Assembly (NCBI RefSeq): GCF_000717025.1
Contig: NZ_JNXG01000010.1
Coordinates: forward strand, 1 to 64,000
Direction of reading: 5' to 3'
Origin: Streptomyces atroolivaceus
GTDB taxonomy: Bacteria; Actinomycetota; Actinomycetes; Streptomycetales; Streptomycetaceae
DNA length: 64,000 bases
A program made the position numbers and the translations under genes. The notes beneath the pieces were generated by a model that was not told where the DNA came from, did not search any database, and was given only the letters and a program-made list of their open reading frames with translations. This document shows, piece by piece, positions 49,749 through 57,260 of this stretch. The stretch's first letter is position 1; each line of letters begins with the position of its first letter.

Positions 49749-50713
49749 CGGGCGCCCCCTGACGGCAGGACGACGATTCGGCCGGTGCTGGTGCCGTCGG
49801 CGACGCGCTGGACGGCTCGCGCCGCGTCGGCCATGGGGACCCGCTCGCTGATCAGCGGCTTGACCACTCCTTGTGCCGCCAGCTTCGTGAGCTCGTCGTG
49901 ACAGGCCCTGACAGCGGCGGGGTCCTTGGTGTTGTACAGACCCCAGTGGAGTCCGACGATCGAGTAGTTCTTCACCAGGGCGTGGTTGAGGCCGGGCGCG
50001 GGGATGTCGCCGCTCGCGAAGCCGACGACGAGCACACGGCCCTCGAAGGCGATGCACTTGACGGACTTGGCGTAGGCGTCACCTCCGACCGGGTCGTAGA
50101 CGACGTCAGCTCCTCGTCCGCCCGTCGCCTCCTTCACCGCCGCGACGATGTCCTCGCTCCGGCGGTCGATGACCACGTCGCAGCCCAGTTCGCGGGCGAT
50201 CGCCGTCTTCTCGGGGCCGCCGGCGACCCCGATGACGGTGGCGCCTGCGGCCTTGCCGAGCTGGATGGCCGCACTGCCGACGCCGCCCGCGGCCGCGTGC
50301 ACCAGCAGCGTTTCACCGGCCTGCAGGTGGGCACGGCGGTGCAGGCCGAACCAGCCGGTCTGGTAACCGACGTGCAGCGCGGCGGCCTCCGCGTCGTCCA
50401 GGGCGTCGGGAGCCGGCAGCAGGGCCGCCTCGTCCGCGACGACGTACTCGGCGAAACCGCCCTGCGGAAGTGCGGGGGTGGCGAGCACCCGGCGTCCGTC
50501 CTCCGTCTCACCGCAGATCTCCACTCCGGGGGTGAACGGCAGCGGAGGCCTCACCTGGTACTGGCCGCGGCAGAGCAGCGCGTCGGGGAAGTTGACGTTC
50601 GCCGCGCGCACCTTGAGAAGCACCTGCCCCTCCCCGGGGGTCGGCAGATCCGTCTCCTCGAGCTCCATCACCTCGCTGGGCTCGCCGTTCCGGTGCACTC
50701 GCCATGCCTGCAT
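49745..50713 (-). CDS. NADPH:quinone oxidoreductase family (zinc-less MDR) protein
   Basis: A 322-residue medium-chain reductase without the structural-zinc cysteines. It has VRAANVNFPDALLCRGQYQV, PFTPGVEICGE, the coenzyme loop LVHAAAGGVGSAAIQLGKAAGA, DVVYDPVGGDAYAKSVKCIAFEGRVLVVGFASG and LHWGLYNTKDP. It may reduce an enoyl-CoA or quinone for the downstream acyl-CoA dehydrogenases. GGAGG precedes ATG 50713. It is the first gene of the operon, with a TetR-type palindrome about 50 nt upstream. Confidence 0.88.
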   Translation of the reverse strand: MQAWRVHRNGEPSEVMELEETDLPTPGEGQVLLKVRAANVNFPDALLCRGQYQVRPPLPFTPGVEICGETEDGRRVLATPALPQGGFAEYVVADEAALLPAPDALDDAEAAALHVGYQTGWFGLHRRAHLQAGETLLVHAAAGGVGSAAIQLGKAAGATVIGVAGGPEKTAIARELGCDVVIDRRSEDIVAAVKEATGGRGADVVYDPVGGDAYAKSVKCIAFEGRVLVVGFASGDIPAPGLNHALVKNYSIVGLHWGLYNTKDPAAVRACHDELTKLAAQGVVKPLISERVPMADAARAVQRVADGTSTGRIVVLPSGGAR

Positions 50714-50762
50714 GAGGGGCCTCCACAACACTGTCGGCATTACCACTGCTCCGCCGCATACT

Positions 50763-50774
50763 AAGCGGTCGCTT
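50763..50774. promoter_or_regulatory. TetR-type operator of the acyl-CoA dehydrogenase operon
   Basis: AAGCGGTCGCTT, an inverted repeat with arms AAGCG/CGCTT in the wider context ACTAAGCGGTCGCTTG. It is the form seen before acyl-CoA catabolic genes under TetR regulators and lies 50 nt upstream of the first gene. No tetR gene is adjacent. Confidence 0.55.
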
Positions 50775-50814
50775 GCCCGTCTGGGAACCCTCGCGCCGGA
50801 CGGCCCGGACTCGT

Positions 50815-51414
50815 TCAGGAGCGCTTCGGCTTGGCCCTCACGTGCATCCGTTCCCCCTGCGGCCCGAAGAGACTGAGGAACTCGACCGGCTCGTCGTCGG
50901 CGGGGCCGAACCAGTGCGGGAGCCTGGTGTCGAACTCGGCGGCCTCTCCTGGGGCCAGGACCAGGTCGTGCTCGGCGAGCTTGAGCCTCAGCCTGCCGTT
51001 GAGCACGTACAGCCACTCGTACCCCTCGTGGGTGCGCTGCTCGGGCACCTCGGTGCAGGATGCCTCCTGTATGACCTTGTACGCCTGAAGTCCCCCGGGC
51101 CGGGCGGTGAGCGGCAGAGAGGTCTTCGCGCCGTGCACGATCGGCTTCGCCTTGACCCTCGGGTCGCCGACCGGAGGCGCCCCGACGAGATCGTCGAGCG
51201 GCACCTCATGGGCCCGGGCGATGGGGAGCAGCAGCTCCAGACTGGGACGCCTCCCACCGGATTCCAGGCGGGAGAGGGTGGAGACGGAGATGCCGGTGGC
51301 CTCGGAGAGTCCTGCGAGCGTCACACCACGGTCCTTGCGCAGCCGTCGCAGCCGCGGGCCGACCCCGGTGAGTACGGCGTCGAGCGCGGGGGCGCCCTCG
51401 TTCTGTTCCTTCAT
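50815..51414 (-). CDS. XRE-family transcriptional regulator with a C-terminal cupin domain
   Basis: A 199-residue regulator. The HTH (residues about 15-70: LRRLRKDRGVTLAGLSEATGISVSTLSRLESGGRRPSLELLLPIA) is joined to a cupin domain (THEGYEWLYVLNGRLRLKLAEHDLVLAPGEAAEFDTRLPHWFG), the usual ligand sensor of this class. ATG 51414 is favoured over ATG 51423: the predicted -10 box overlaps the upper ATG, placing the transcript start right at ATG 51414, so the message would be leaderless. The target may be the divergent or neighbouring metabolic genes. Confidence 0.85.
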   Translation of the reverse strand: MKEQNEGAPALDAVLTGVGPRLRRLRKDRGVTLAGLSEATGISVSTLSRLESGGRRPSLELLLPIARAHEVPLDDLVGAPPVGDPRVKAKPIVHGAKTSLPLTARPGGLQAYKVIQEASCTEVPEQRTHEGYEWLYVLNGRLRLKLAEHDLVLAPGEAAEFDTRLPHWFGPADDEPVEFLSLFGPQGERMHVRAKPKRS

Positions 51415-51421
51415 GCCGTCC

Positions 51422-51450
51422 ATTGCAGAATCAGCAATCCTGTTTGTCAA
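51422..51450 (-). promoter_or_regulatory. Promoter of the XRE-cupin gene, probably leaderless
   Basis: Minus strand: TTGACA (51450-51445), 17-nt spacer, TGCAAT (51427-51422). The expected start, 7 nt later, is at ATG 51414. ATTGC/GCAAT arms (51422-51426 and 51434-51438) overlap it and may be an autoregulatory site. Confidence 0.55.
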
Positions 51451-51530
51451 TCGGATGCCCACCCGAGGTGCCTGGACCCACCAACCGGACGCAGCCGACG
51501 GCCGGGGATCCGGGCTACGCTTCCGGACGG

Positions 51531-52262
51531 TCAGCGGGCGAAGACCTCGAAGGTGACGGCCGGGCGGCCGCCGAAGCGCTCGGCGGCCGCCTCGGTGGTG
51601 CCGGCGAGGAACGTACGGCAGTACGCCTCCGGGTCCTCGTCCGTCAGCACCTCGATATAGGTACGGTGCGCCAGCAGCGACCGGACGGAACGCTCGAACC
51701 CCGGGGTCGCGTCGACCGCGTGGGTGGGCCGGTCCGTGCCCGCCACGGCGACCCAGCGCACCCCGTCCCACGGCTCGAGTCCCTGCTCACCCAGCTCGGG
51801 GAAGATCCAGCGGTTTCCCGCATCGCCCGCGGCGTCCAGGGTGGCCCGGCCGACCGCGCGATGGTCCGGGGTGTTCCACGCCACGCCGCCCCAGGTGTCG
51901 CGATGGTTGAGGGTGATGAGCAGTTCGGGCCGGTGACGGCGGATGGCGGCGGCGATGTCGCGTCGCAGGGCCGTGCCGTACTCGATGACACCGTCCCGGT
52001 GATCGAGGAACTCCACGGCGGCGACGCCTACGGCCGCCGCGCTCGCCCGCTGTTCCCGCTCCCGCAGCGGCGCGCACTCCTCAGGGGCGATCGTGTCGAT
52101 CCCGGCCTCGCCTCGGCTCGCCAGGAGATAGGTGACCTCACGCCCTTCGTCGGTCCAGCCGGCCACGGCCGCGGCACAGCCGTACTCCAGGTCATCGGGG
52201 TGTGCGACCACCGCCAGCGCACGGCGCCAGTCCGTGGGCATGGGCTCCAGCTGCTGCGTCAT
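51531..52262 (-). CDS. PIG-L family deacetylase
   Basis: A 243-residue LmbE/PIG-L zinc deacetylase. Metal ligands are in VVAHPDDLEYGC (His, Asp and the catalytic Asp) and TPDHRAVG (third His). LLASRGEAGIDTIAPEE, REREQRASAAAVGVAAVEFLDHRDG and LITLNHRDTWGG are typical of the family. It removes acetyl groups from N-acetylglucosamine-type substrates, such as mycothiol-related or antibiotic sugars. ATG 52262 is taken because it directly precedes the conserved fold. It is upstream of and divergent from the rhodanese gene. Confidence 0.87.
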   Translation of the reverse strand: MTQQLEPMPTDWRRALAVVAHPDDLEYGCAAAVAGWTDEGREVTYLLASRGEAGIDTIAPEECAPLREREQRASAAAVGVAAVEFLDHRDGVIEYGTALRRDIAAAIRRHRPELLITLNHRDTWGGVAWNTPDHRAVGRATLDAAGDAGNRWIFPELGEQGLEPWDGVRWVAVAGTDRPTHAVDATPGFERSVRSLLAHRTYIEVLTDEDPEAYCRTFLAGTTEAAAERFGGRPAVTFEVFAR

Positions 52263-52383
52263 ACGCGGCAGGCTATCCAGCCGACGAGGGCGGACGGGTG
52301 AATTCCGGAAGCGGTTCGGGGCAGGGGGCAAGGAGTTGCTCCGGTCGGACGTGCCGGAGACCCGCCACGTCCAACCGGAGACC

Positions 52384-52399
52384 ATACCCCCGGGGGTAT
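52384..52399. promoter_or_regulatory. CsoR/CstR-type operator before the rhodanese gene
   Basis: Perfect 16-bp palindrome ATACCCCCGGGGGTAT, the form bound by CsoR-family metal or persulfide sensors. It lies 75 nt upstream of the rhodanese start. No CsoR-family gene is in the window. Confidence 0.65.
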
Positions 52400-52474
52400 C
52401 ATCACCGTCCGGGGTGCCGGAGTGCGCACGACCCCGACCGCCTCCGCTCCGGCGACCGAAAGGAAAAACCGCTC

Positions 52475-53047
52475 ATGATAAGCCCCGCCTCCCTCTCCCC
52501 CTCCGAGGCCGCGACCCGGCTGGAGGAGTTCACGGTCATCGACGTGCGGGCCCCCGGCGAATACGCCTCCGGGCACGTGCCCGGTGCTCTGAACGTTCCG
52601 CTCGACCGGCTGCCCCAAGCGGTGCCCGCCCTGAAGTCCGCCTCCGCACGAGGCTCACTGCTGGTGGTGTGCGCCTCCGGCGTGCGGTCCACCAGGGCGT
52701 GCGAGATCCTCGCCGACGCCGACATAGCCGCCGTCACCCTGACCGGCGGTACCTCCGCGTGGGAGGGCGACGGGCACGAACTGGACCGGCCGGTGGGCGC
52801 CCGCGCGACCTGGCCGATGGAGCGCCAGGTGCGCCTCGCCGCCGGTTCGCTGGTGGTGGCCGGACTGGTGGCCGGCCGACGCTTCCCGGCGGCACGCTGG
52901 CTGTCCGCAGGCGTCGGTGCCGGTCTCGTCTACTCCGCGGTGAGCAACACCTGCGGCATGGCCGCTGTCCTCGCGAAGCTCCCGTACAACCGCGCGTCGC
53001 ATTCGGCGGCCGGCCTGGACGCCACGCTGGACGCCCTCCAGGGGTGA
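52475..53047 (+). CDS. Rhodanese domain protein with a DUF2892-like membrane tail
   Basis: A 190-residue sulfurtransferase. Residues 1 to about 105 form a rhodanese domain (VIDVRAPGEYASGHVPGALNVPL, the active-site cysteine in VVCASGVRST, GGTSAWEGDG). The rest has two transmembrane segments around a conserved SNTCGMA-like turn, as in DUF2892. It handles persulfide sulfur at the membrane. AAAGGAAA precedes ATG 52475. The CstR-type palindrome upstream predicts induction by sulfide or persulfide. Confidence 0.87.
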   Translation: MISPASLSPSEAATRLEEFTVIDVRAPGEYASGHVPGALNVPLDRLPQAVPALKSASARGSLLVVCASGVRSTRACEILADADIAAVTLTGGTSAWEGDGHELDRPVGARATWPMERQVRLAAGSLVVAGLVAGRRFPAARWLSAGVGAGLVYSAVSNTCGMAAVLAKLPYNRASHSAAGLDATLDALQG

Positions 53048-53057
53048 CCGCGAAACG

Positions 53058-54359
53058 CTAGCGGTCGCTCTCGCCGCGTACGAGAGCGAGCAGCCGGTCC
53101 AGCACGTGGGGGCCGCCGGCCCGCACGCCGTCGTGCTCGTACTCGCTGGTCACCCAGGTGCGCAGCCCTCTGATCGCGGAGGCGGTGCGCAGCGCGTGGG
53201 CGGTGTCCACGTACATGTCGTCGCGATAGACGGCGGCGGCCACCGGAACCTCGTTCGCCTCGAGCCGCTCGGCGTCGTACAGGACGGGCCAGTCGGTTCG
53301 GGCGGCGAGCAGCTCCGCCGTCTCGCGCAGGGGGCGCAACGCGGGGTCGACGTCGAAGTGCCAGGGATGGATGCTCTCCCCGGTGAAGAGCACGGGGCCG
53401 TCGCCCGCCAGCGCGGCTGCGGCGTCGAACTGGGGGAACTCGGCGCGGACCCGCTCCGCCGCCCAGTCGGTGGGCCGCGCGCCCTGGCCGTAGATCGCCT
53501 CGTGCATCAGGGCGTACAGCGGGTGGCCGGCGAACGAGGTGGCGGCGCGCATGGCCTCCTGGAAGGCGTCGGACAGCTCGGTGCCGTGCGGGCCTTCGAC
53601 GAACGCGTTCTCCAGAAGGTAGTGCAGCTGGTGACTGCCGTTGCCGGCGCCCAGCATGATGCCGAGGGACTGGAACCCCTCGGCTGTCAGCGTGTGCCCC
53701 GCACTGTCCGGCCGGTGCTCGGCCAGGTACGCCGCGATCGCGCGGGCACGGGCGACGTCCTGCGGGTAGCGGGAGTAGTGCGCGGCGACCTTCCGCTCGA
53801 TCCGCGGGTACCCGGCCCGGTAGACGTCGTCGGCATGCGCGTCCAGCGAGGGCAGTCCACCGGTGATCAGGACGGCTTCGAGTCCCTCCGGCGCGGCCGA
53901 CAGATAGCGGACGGCACAGAAGCCGCCGAAGGACTGCCCCAGGACGGTCCAGGGCGCGCCGCCCGTGAGCCGGGGGCGGATCAGTTCGCAGTCGCGGACG
54001 ATGCTGTCGGAGCGGAAGTGGGCGAGATAGTCGGCCTGCTCGCGCGCACCGCCGCGCATCGGCAGGGTCTGACGGTTGGCGGGGGTGGACAGGCCGGTGC
54101 CACGCTGGTCCAGGAGCAGCACACGGAACTCCCGCACCGCCCGCTCCAGCCAGGCCTCCGCGCCGACGAAGCGGCGGGCTCCGAAGCCGGGGCCTCCTTC
54201 GAGGTAGACCAGCCAGGGCAGGCCCTCGGCGGCCTTACCGCTCGCCACGGCTTCGCGGCCGAAGATCTCGATCGTCTCGCCGCCCGGATCGTCGTGGTCG
54301 AGGGGGACCGTGAACCGTCGGTCGGTGAGGACGAGGCCGGGCTGGCGATAGCTGTGCAA
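53058..54359 (-). CDS. Alpha/beta hydrolase, prolyl aminopeptidase-like
   Basis: A 433-residue alpha/beta hydrolase of the proline iminopeptidase group. It has LVYLEGGPGFGA (oxyanion region), LLLDQRGTGLSTP, the nucleophile elbow VLGQSFGGFCAVRYLSAAPEGL and the C-terminal EYEHDGVRAGG region with His. It would remove N-terminal proline or hydrolyse a related amide. There is no signal peptide. The start is TTG 54359: AGGAG lies 5 nt upstream and no ATG/GTG fits. It converges closely on the rhodanese gene (10 nt). Confidence 0.85.
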   Translation of the reverse strand: MHSYRQPGLVLTDRRFTVPLDHDDPGGETIEIFGREAVASGKAAEGLPWLVYLEGGPGFGARRFVGAEAWLERAVREFRVLLLDQRGTGLSTPANRQTLPMRGGAREQADYLAHFRSDSIVRDCELIRPRLTGGAPWTVLGQSFGGFCAVRYLSAAPEGLEAVLITGGLPSLDAHADDVYRAGYPRIERKVAAHYSRYPQDVARARAIAAYLAEHRPDSAGHTLTAEGFQSLGIMLGAGNGSHQLHYLLENAFVEGPHGTELSDAFQEAMRAATSFAGHPLYALMHEAIYGQGARPTDWAAERVRAEFPQFDAAAALAGDGPVLFTGESIHPWHFDVDPALRPLRETAELLAARTDWPVLYDAERLEANEVPVAAAVYRDDMYVDTAHALRTASAIRGLRTWVTSEYEHDGVRAGGPHVLDRLLALVRGESDR

Positions 54360-54843
54360 GGGAACTCCTGTGTCCGGTGTTTCCCGGACAGTCCAGCACA
54401 TCCCGATGCCCCGGCCGGTCGCGGCCCGTGTGCGCCTCACCCCGGCAGCTCCTACGGTGCAGTCATGACCCGGTTCGAGCAGGTCGGCCGAGGTCCGTCC
54501 GGCCGCCACGACGCGAGGGCCGGCCCGCCCAGCGCACCTGCGCGGCCGGCCGGCAGCGCACGCCGTGCGGGGCGCCGGGAGGACGGCGCCGCGTGCCGGG
54601 GCCGGCGCACATGCGCATGTCGGACCTCTGCCGAAGCAGCCTCCCGGCGACCCGCAGCACGACGCGGGTACCGCCGTAGGGGGCGGGGCGAGGTTCCCCG
54701 GCGTCCCGGCCCCGACGGAACCGACGCGGAAGGAGCGGCAGATTTGACCTGCGTTTGCCATTAACCCGCGTGTGCAATTATTGTTGACGCCAGTAACCAT
54801 CGTACGCAGATCGGCTCGGCCCGACACCACGAGAGGCATCACC
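54360..54843. other. Region without a supported gene
   Basis: 484 nt between divergent genes. Only short, low-quality frames are seen. Possible promoter-like TTGACG near 54786 lies before the aldo/keto reductase, but no convincing -10 was found. Confidence 0.4.
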
Positions 54844-55668
54844 ATGTCCACGGTCCCCACCGTCACGCTCAACAACGGCGTCACGATTCCGCAGCTCGGC
54901 TTCGGTGTCTTCCAGGTCCCCGACGACGAGACCACCGCGGCGGTCACCGACGCGCTGGAGGCGGGATACCGCTCCATCGACACCGCCGCCGTCTACGGCA
55001 ACGAGGCTGGCGTGGGCCGGGCGCTGGCCGAGTCCGGCCTCGCCCGCGAGGAGTTCTTCGTCACGACGAAGCTGTGGAACGCGGACCAGGGCTACGACTC
55101 CACACTCGCCGCTTTCGACGCGAGCCTCGCGAAGCTCGGCCTCGACCACGTGGACCTCTATCTCATCCACTGGCCCACCCCGGCCCGTGAGCTCTACGTC
55201 GACACCTGGCGCGCCCTGGAGAAGCTGCTGGCCGACGGCCGGATCCGGGCCGCCGGTGTCTCCAACTTCCAGCCCGCGCACCTGCGCCGTCTGCGGGAGG
55301 AGAGCTCCCTCGTGCCCGCGGTCAACCAGATCGAGCTCCACCCCGGGCTCCAGCAGAGCGAGCTGCGCGCCGTGCACGCGGAGTCCGGCATCGCAACGGA
55401 GGCCTGGAGCCCGCTGGCGCAGGGCGCCCTGCTGGACGACGAGGTGATCGTCTCCCTCGCCGGACGCCACGGGAAGACACCGGCCCAGGTGGTTCTGCGC
55501 TGGCACCTTCAGCTCGGCAACGTCGTGATCCCGAAGTCGGTCACGCCCGCACGTATCCGGCAGAACATCGACGTCTTCGACTTCGAGCTCTCGGACACCG
55601 ACATGGACGCGATCGCGGGTCTGGACCGCGGCATGCGTACGGGGCCCGACCCCGACACCCTCAACTGA
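54844..55668 (+). CDS. Aldo/keto reductase
   Basis: A 274-residue NADPH-dependent reductase. The catalytic tetrad is visible: Asp and Tyr in SIDTAAVYGNE, Lys in TTKLWN, His in LIHWPTP. AAGVSNF, NQIELHPGLQQ and the coenzyme-binding IPKSVTPARIRQN near the C-terminus fit the 2,5-diketo-gluconate reductase-like branch. It reduces aldehydes or ketones. The substrate is unknown. ATG 54844 is supported by GAGAGG upstream. It is monocistronic. Confidence 0.9.
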   Translation: MSTVPTVTLNNGVTIPQLGFGVFQVPDDETTAAVTDALEAGYRSIDTAAVYGNEAGVGRALAESGLAREEFFVTTKLWNADQGYDSTLAAFDASLAKLGLDHVDLYLIHWPTPARELYVDTWRALEKLLADGRIRAAGVSNFQPAHLRRLREESSLVPAVNQIELHPGLQQSELRAVHAESGIATEAWSPLAQGALLDDEVIVSLAGRHGKTPAQVVLRWHLQLGNVVIPKSVTPARIRQNIDVFDFELSDTDMDAIAGLDRGMRTGPDPDTLN

Positions 55669-55773
55669 ACCTCGCCGCGGAGTCGTTCGCGGCCGCCGGC
55701 CGATCGGATCCGGGCAGGCGCCCTGCGCCTGCCCGGCCGCCGTTCCCGCACGCGTGAAGCGCCTTCGCGCCGG

Positions 55774-56049
55774 CTACCGCCCTCGCCGGTAGCTGCTGCC
55801 GTCCCGGGGCCGTTCCAGCAGTCCGGCGACGACGAGGTAGCGGCGCAGGGCCGAGCAGTCCTCGTGCACGGTGAGCAGCGCCTCGTTGACCTCGCGCTCC
55901 GTGTAGACGCGGTCGCGCTCGAAGAGCGTGTGCGCGAGATGCACCAGCAACTGCTCGCGGCGGGCGGGCTTCCGGGGTATCGCCACCAGGCGCCCGCCCG
56001 AGAAGAGTGCGGTCACCTGGCGCGAAGCGCGGAGTTCCGTGTCGGACAT
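55774..56049 (-). CDS. DUF2087 domain protein, 91 aa
   Basis: A small protein with GRLVAIPRKPARREQLLVHLAHTLFERDRVYTEREVNEALLTVHEDCSALRRYLVVAGLLERPRDGSSYRR, the DUF2087 domain. Its winged-helix-like pattern (VNEALLTVHEDCSALRRYLVVAGLLERPRDG) suggests nucleic-acid binding; the family is uncharacterised and often fused to ArsR regulators. GAGG lies 7 nt before ATG 56049. It is divergent from the acetylxylan esterase. Confidence 0.85.
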   Translation of the reverse strand: MSDTELRASRQVTALFSGGRLVAIPRKPARREQLLVHLAHTLFERDRVYTEREVNEALLTVHEDCSALRRYLVVAGLLERPRDGSSYRRGR

Positions 56050-56111
56050 GCCGGGAGCCTCGCAGGAGCCGTCCCGTCGGGCAACGCGTTTTCTCGCGAT
56101 CCGAGAGCTGG

Positions 56112-56139
56112 TTGACGTTCGGGCTGACCGTCGTACGGT
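56112..56139 (+). promoter_or_regulatory. Predicted promoter of the acetylxylan esterase gene
   Basis: TTGACG (56112-56117), 16-nt spacer, TACGGT (56134-56139), about 40 nt upstream of the start codon. Confidence 0.35.
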
Positions 56140-56179
56140 GTGACCATTCATTCACCCCCGCGACATGAGGCGGTTCCGC

Positions 56180-57154
56180 ATGGCCCTCTTCGATCTGCCC
56201 CTCGATGAACTGCACGCCTACCGCAGCCGGTCGGTGGAGCCGGAGGACTTCGACGCGTTCTGGTCGGCCACGCTCGACGAGGCCAGAACCCACGACCTGG
56301 ACGCCCGCTTCGAACGGTGCGCCGGCCTCGGGCTCGTCACCGTGGAGGTGTACGACGTGACGTTCGCCGGCTTCGGCGGCCACCCCGTCAAGGGCTGGTT
56401 CGTCATACCGGCGGGCACCACGGAGCCGCTGCCGGTGGTCGTCGAGTTCATCGGATACGGCGGAGGGCGGAGCCTGCCCCACACACATCTGCTCTGGGCC
56501 TCGGCGGGCATGGCCCACTTCGTGATGGACACCCGGGGTCAGGGCAGCGGCTGGGCACCGGGTGACACCTCGGACCCGGTGGGCTCGGGCCCCTCGCTGC
56601 CCGGATTCATGACCCAGGGCATCGAGGACCCTGCCACGTACTACTACCGCAGGGTGATCACCGACGCGGTACGCGCGGTGGAGGCGGCCCGTTCGCATCC
56701 GCTGGCCGACGCGTCGCGCACCGCCGCGATAGGCGCGAGCCAGGGCGGCGGTCTCGCCCTCGCGGTCGGCGGGCTGGTGCCCGACCTGGTGGCCGTGGCA
56801 CCGGACGTGCCGTTCCTGTGCGACTTCCCCCGGGCGACCCGGATGACCGACCGCAAGCCGTACCGCGAGATCGGCGACTACCTCAAGACGCACCGGGGCA
56901 GGGCCGAACAGACGGACAGGACCCTCGCCTACTTCGACGGGGTCCACTTCGCCGCGCGGGGGCGGGCACCGGCCTTGTTCTCCGTGGCCCTGGAGGATCT
57001 GACCTGCCCGCCGTCCACGGTTTTCGCCGCGTTCAACGCGTACGCCCACTCCGACAAGGAGATCGAGGTCTACGACTTCAACGACCACGAGGGCGGCGGC
57101 CCGTTCCAGCACGCGGTGCAGCTCACGAGGCTGCCGCGACTGCTGAAGGCCTGA
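56180..57154 (+). CDS. Acetylxylan esterase (CE7-type alpha/beta hydrolase)
   Basis: A 324-residue carbohydrate esterase family 7 protein: MALFDLPLDELHAYRSRSVE, FDAFWSATLDEAR, VYDVTFAGFGGHPVKGWFVIP, GYGGGRSLP, MDTRGQGSGW, nucleophile GASQGGGLALA and the catalytic His near DFNDHEGGG. These enzymes remove acetyl groups from xylose oligomers or cephalosporin C and lack a signal peptide, so it acts inside the cell on imported sugars. ATG 56180 follows GAGGCGG. It sits before the Gfo/Idh-PmoA operon, probably in the same sugar-use pathway. Confidence 0.9.
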   Translation: MALFDLPLDELHAYRSRSVEPEDFDAFWSATLDEARTHDLDARFERCAGLGLVTVEVYDVTFAGFGGHPVKGWFVIPAGTTEPLPVVVEFIGYGGGRSLPHTHLLWASAGMAHFVMDTRGQGSGWAPGDTSDPVGSGPSLPGFMTQGIEDPATYYYRRVITDAVRAVEAARSHPLADASRTAAIGASQGGGLALAVGGLVPDLVAVAPDVPFLCDFPRATRMTDRKPYREIGDYLKTHRGRAEQTDRTLAYFDGVHFAARGRAPALFSVALEDLTCPPSTVFAAFNAYAHSDKEIEVYDFNDHEGGGPFQHAVQLTRLPRLLKA

Positions 57155-57175
57155 CGGACGCATGACTCGGACCCC

Positions 57176-57205
57176 TTGACCTGTCTCGCGCGCGGAGCCT
57201 AGGTT
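57176..57205 (+). promoter_or_regulatory. Predicted promoter of the Gfo/Idh/MocA operon
   Basis: TTGACC (57176-57181), 18-nt spacer, TAGGTT (57200-57205): the same geometry as the rhamnose promoter. Confidence 0.45.
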
Positions 57206-57214
57206 TCCCGGAGA

Positions 57215-57226
57215 GAAAGCGCTTGC
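57215..57226. promoter_or_regulatory. LacI-type operator of the Gfo/Idh/MocA operon
   Basis: GAAAGCGCTTGC with the palindromic core AAGCGCTT (57217-57224). It starts 9 nt after the predicted -10 box, fitting a LacI-family repressor site. Confidence 0.5.
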
Positions 57227-57260
57227 TGTCCGGTGAGTGCCCGTATCTCCACCTGAAGGG

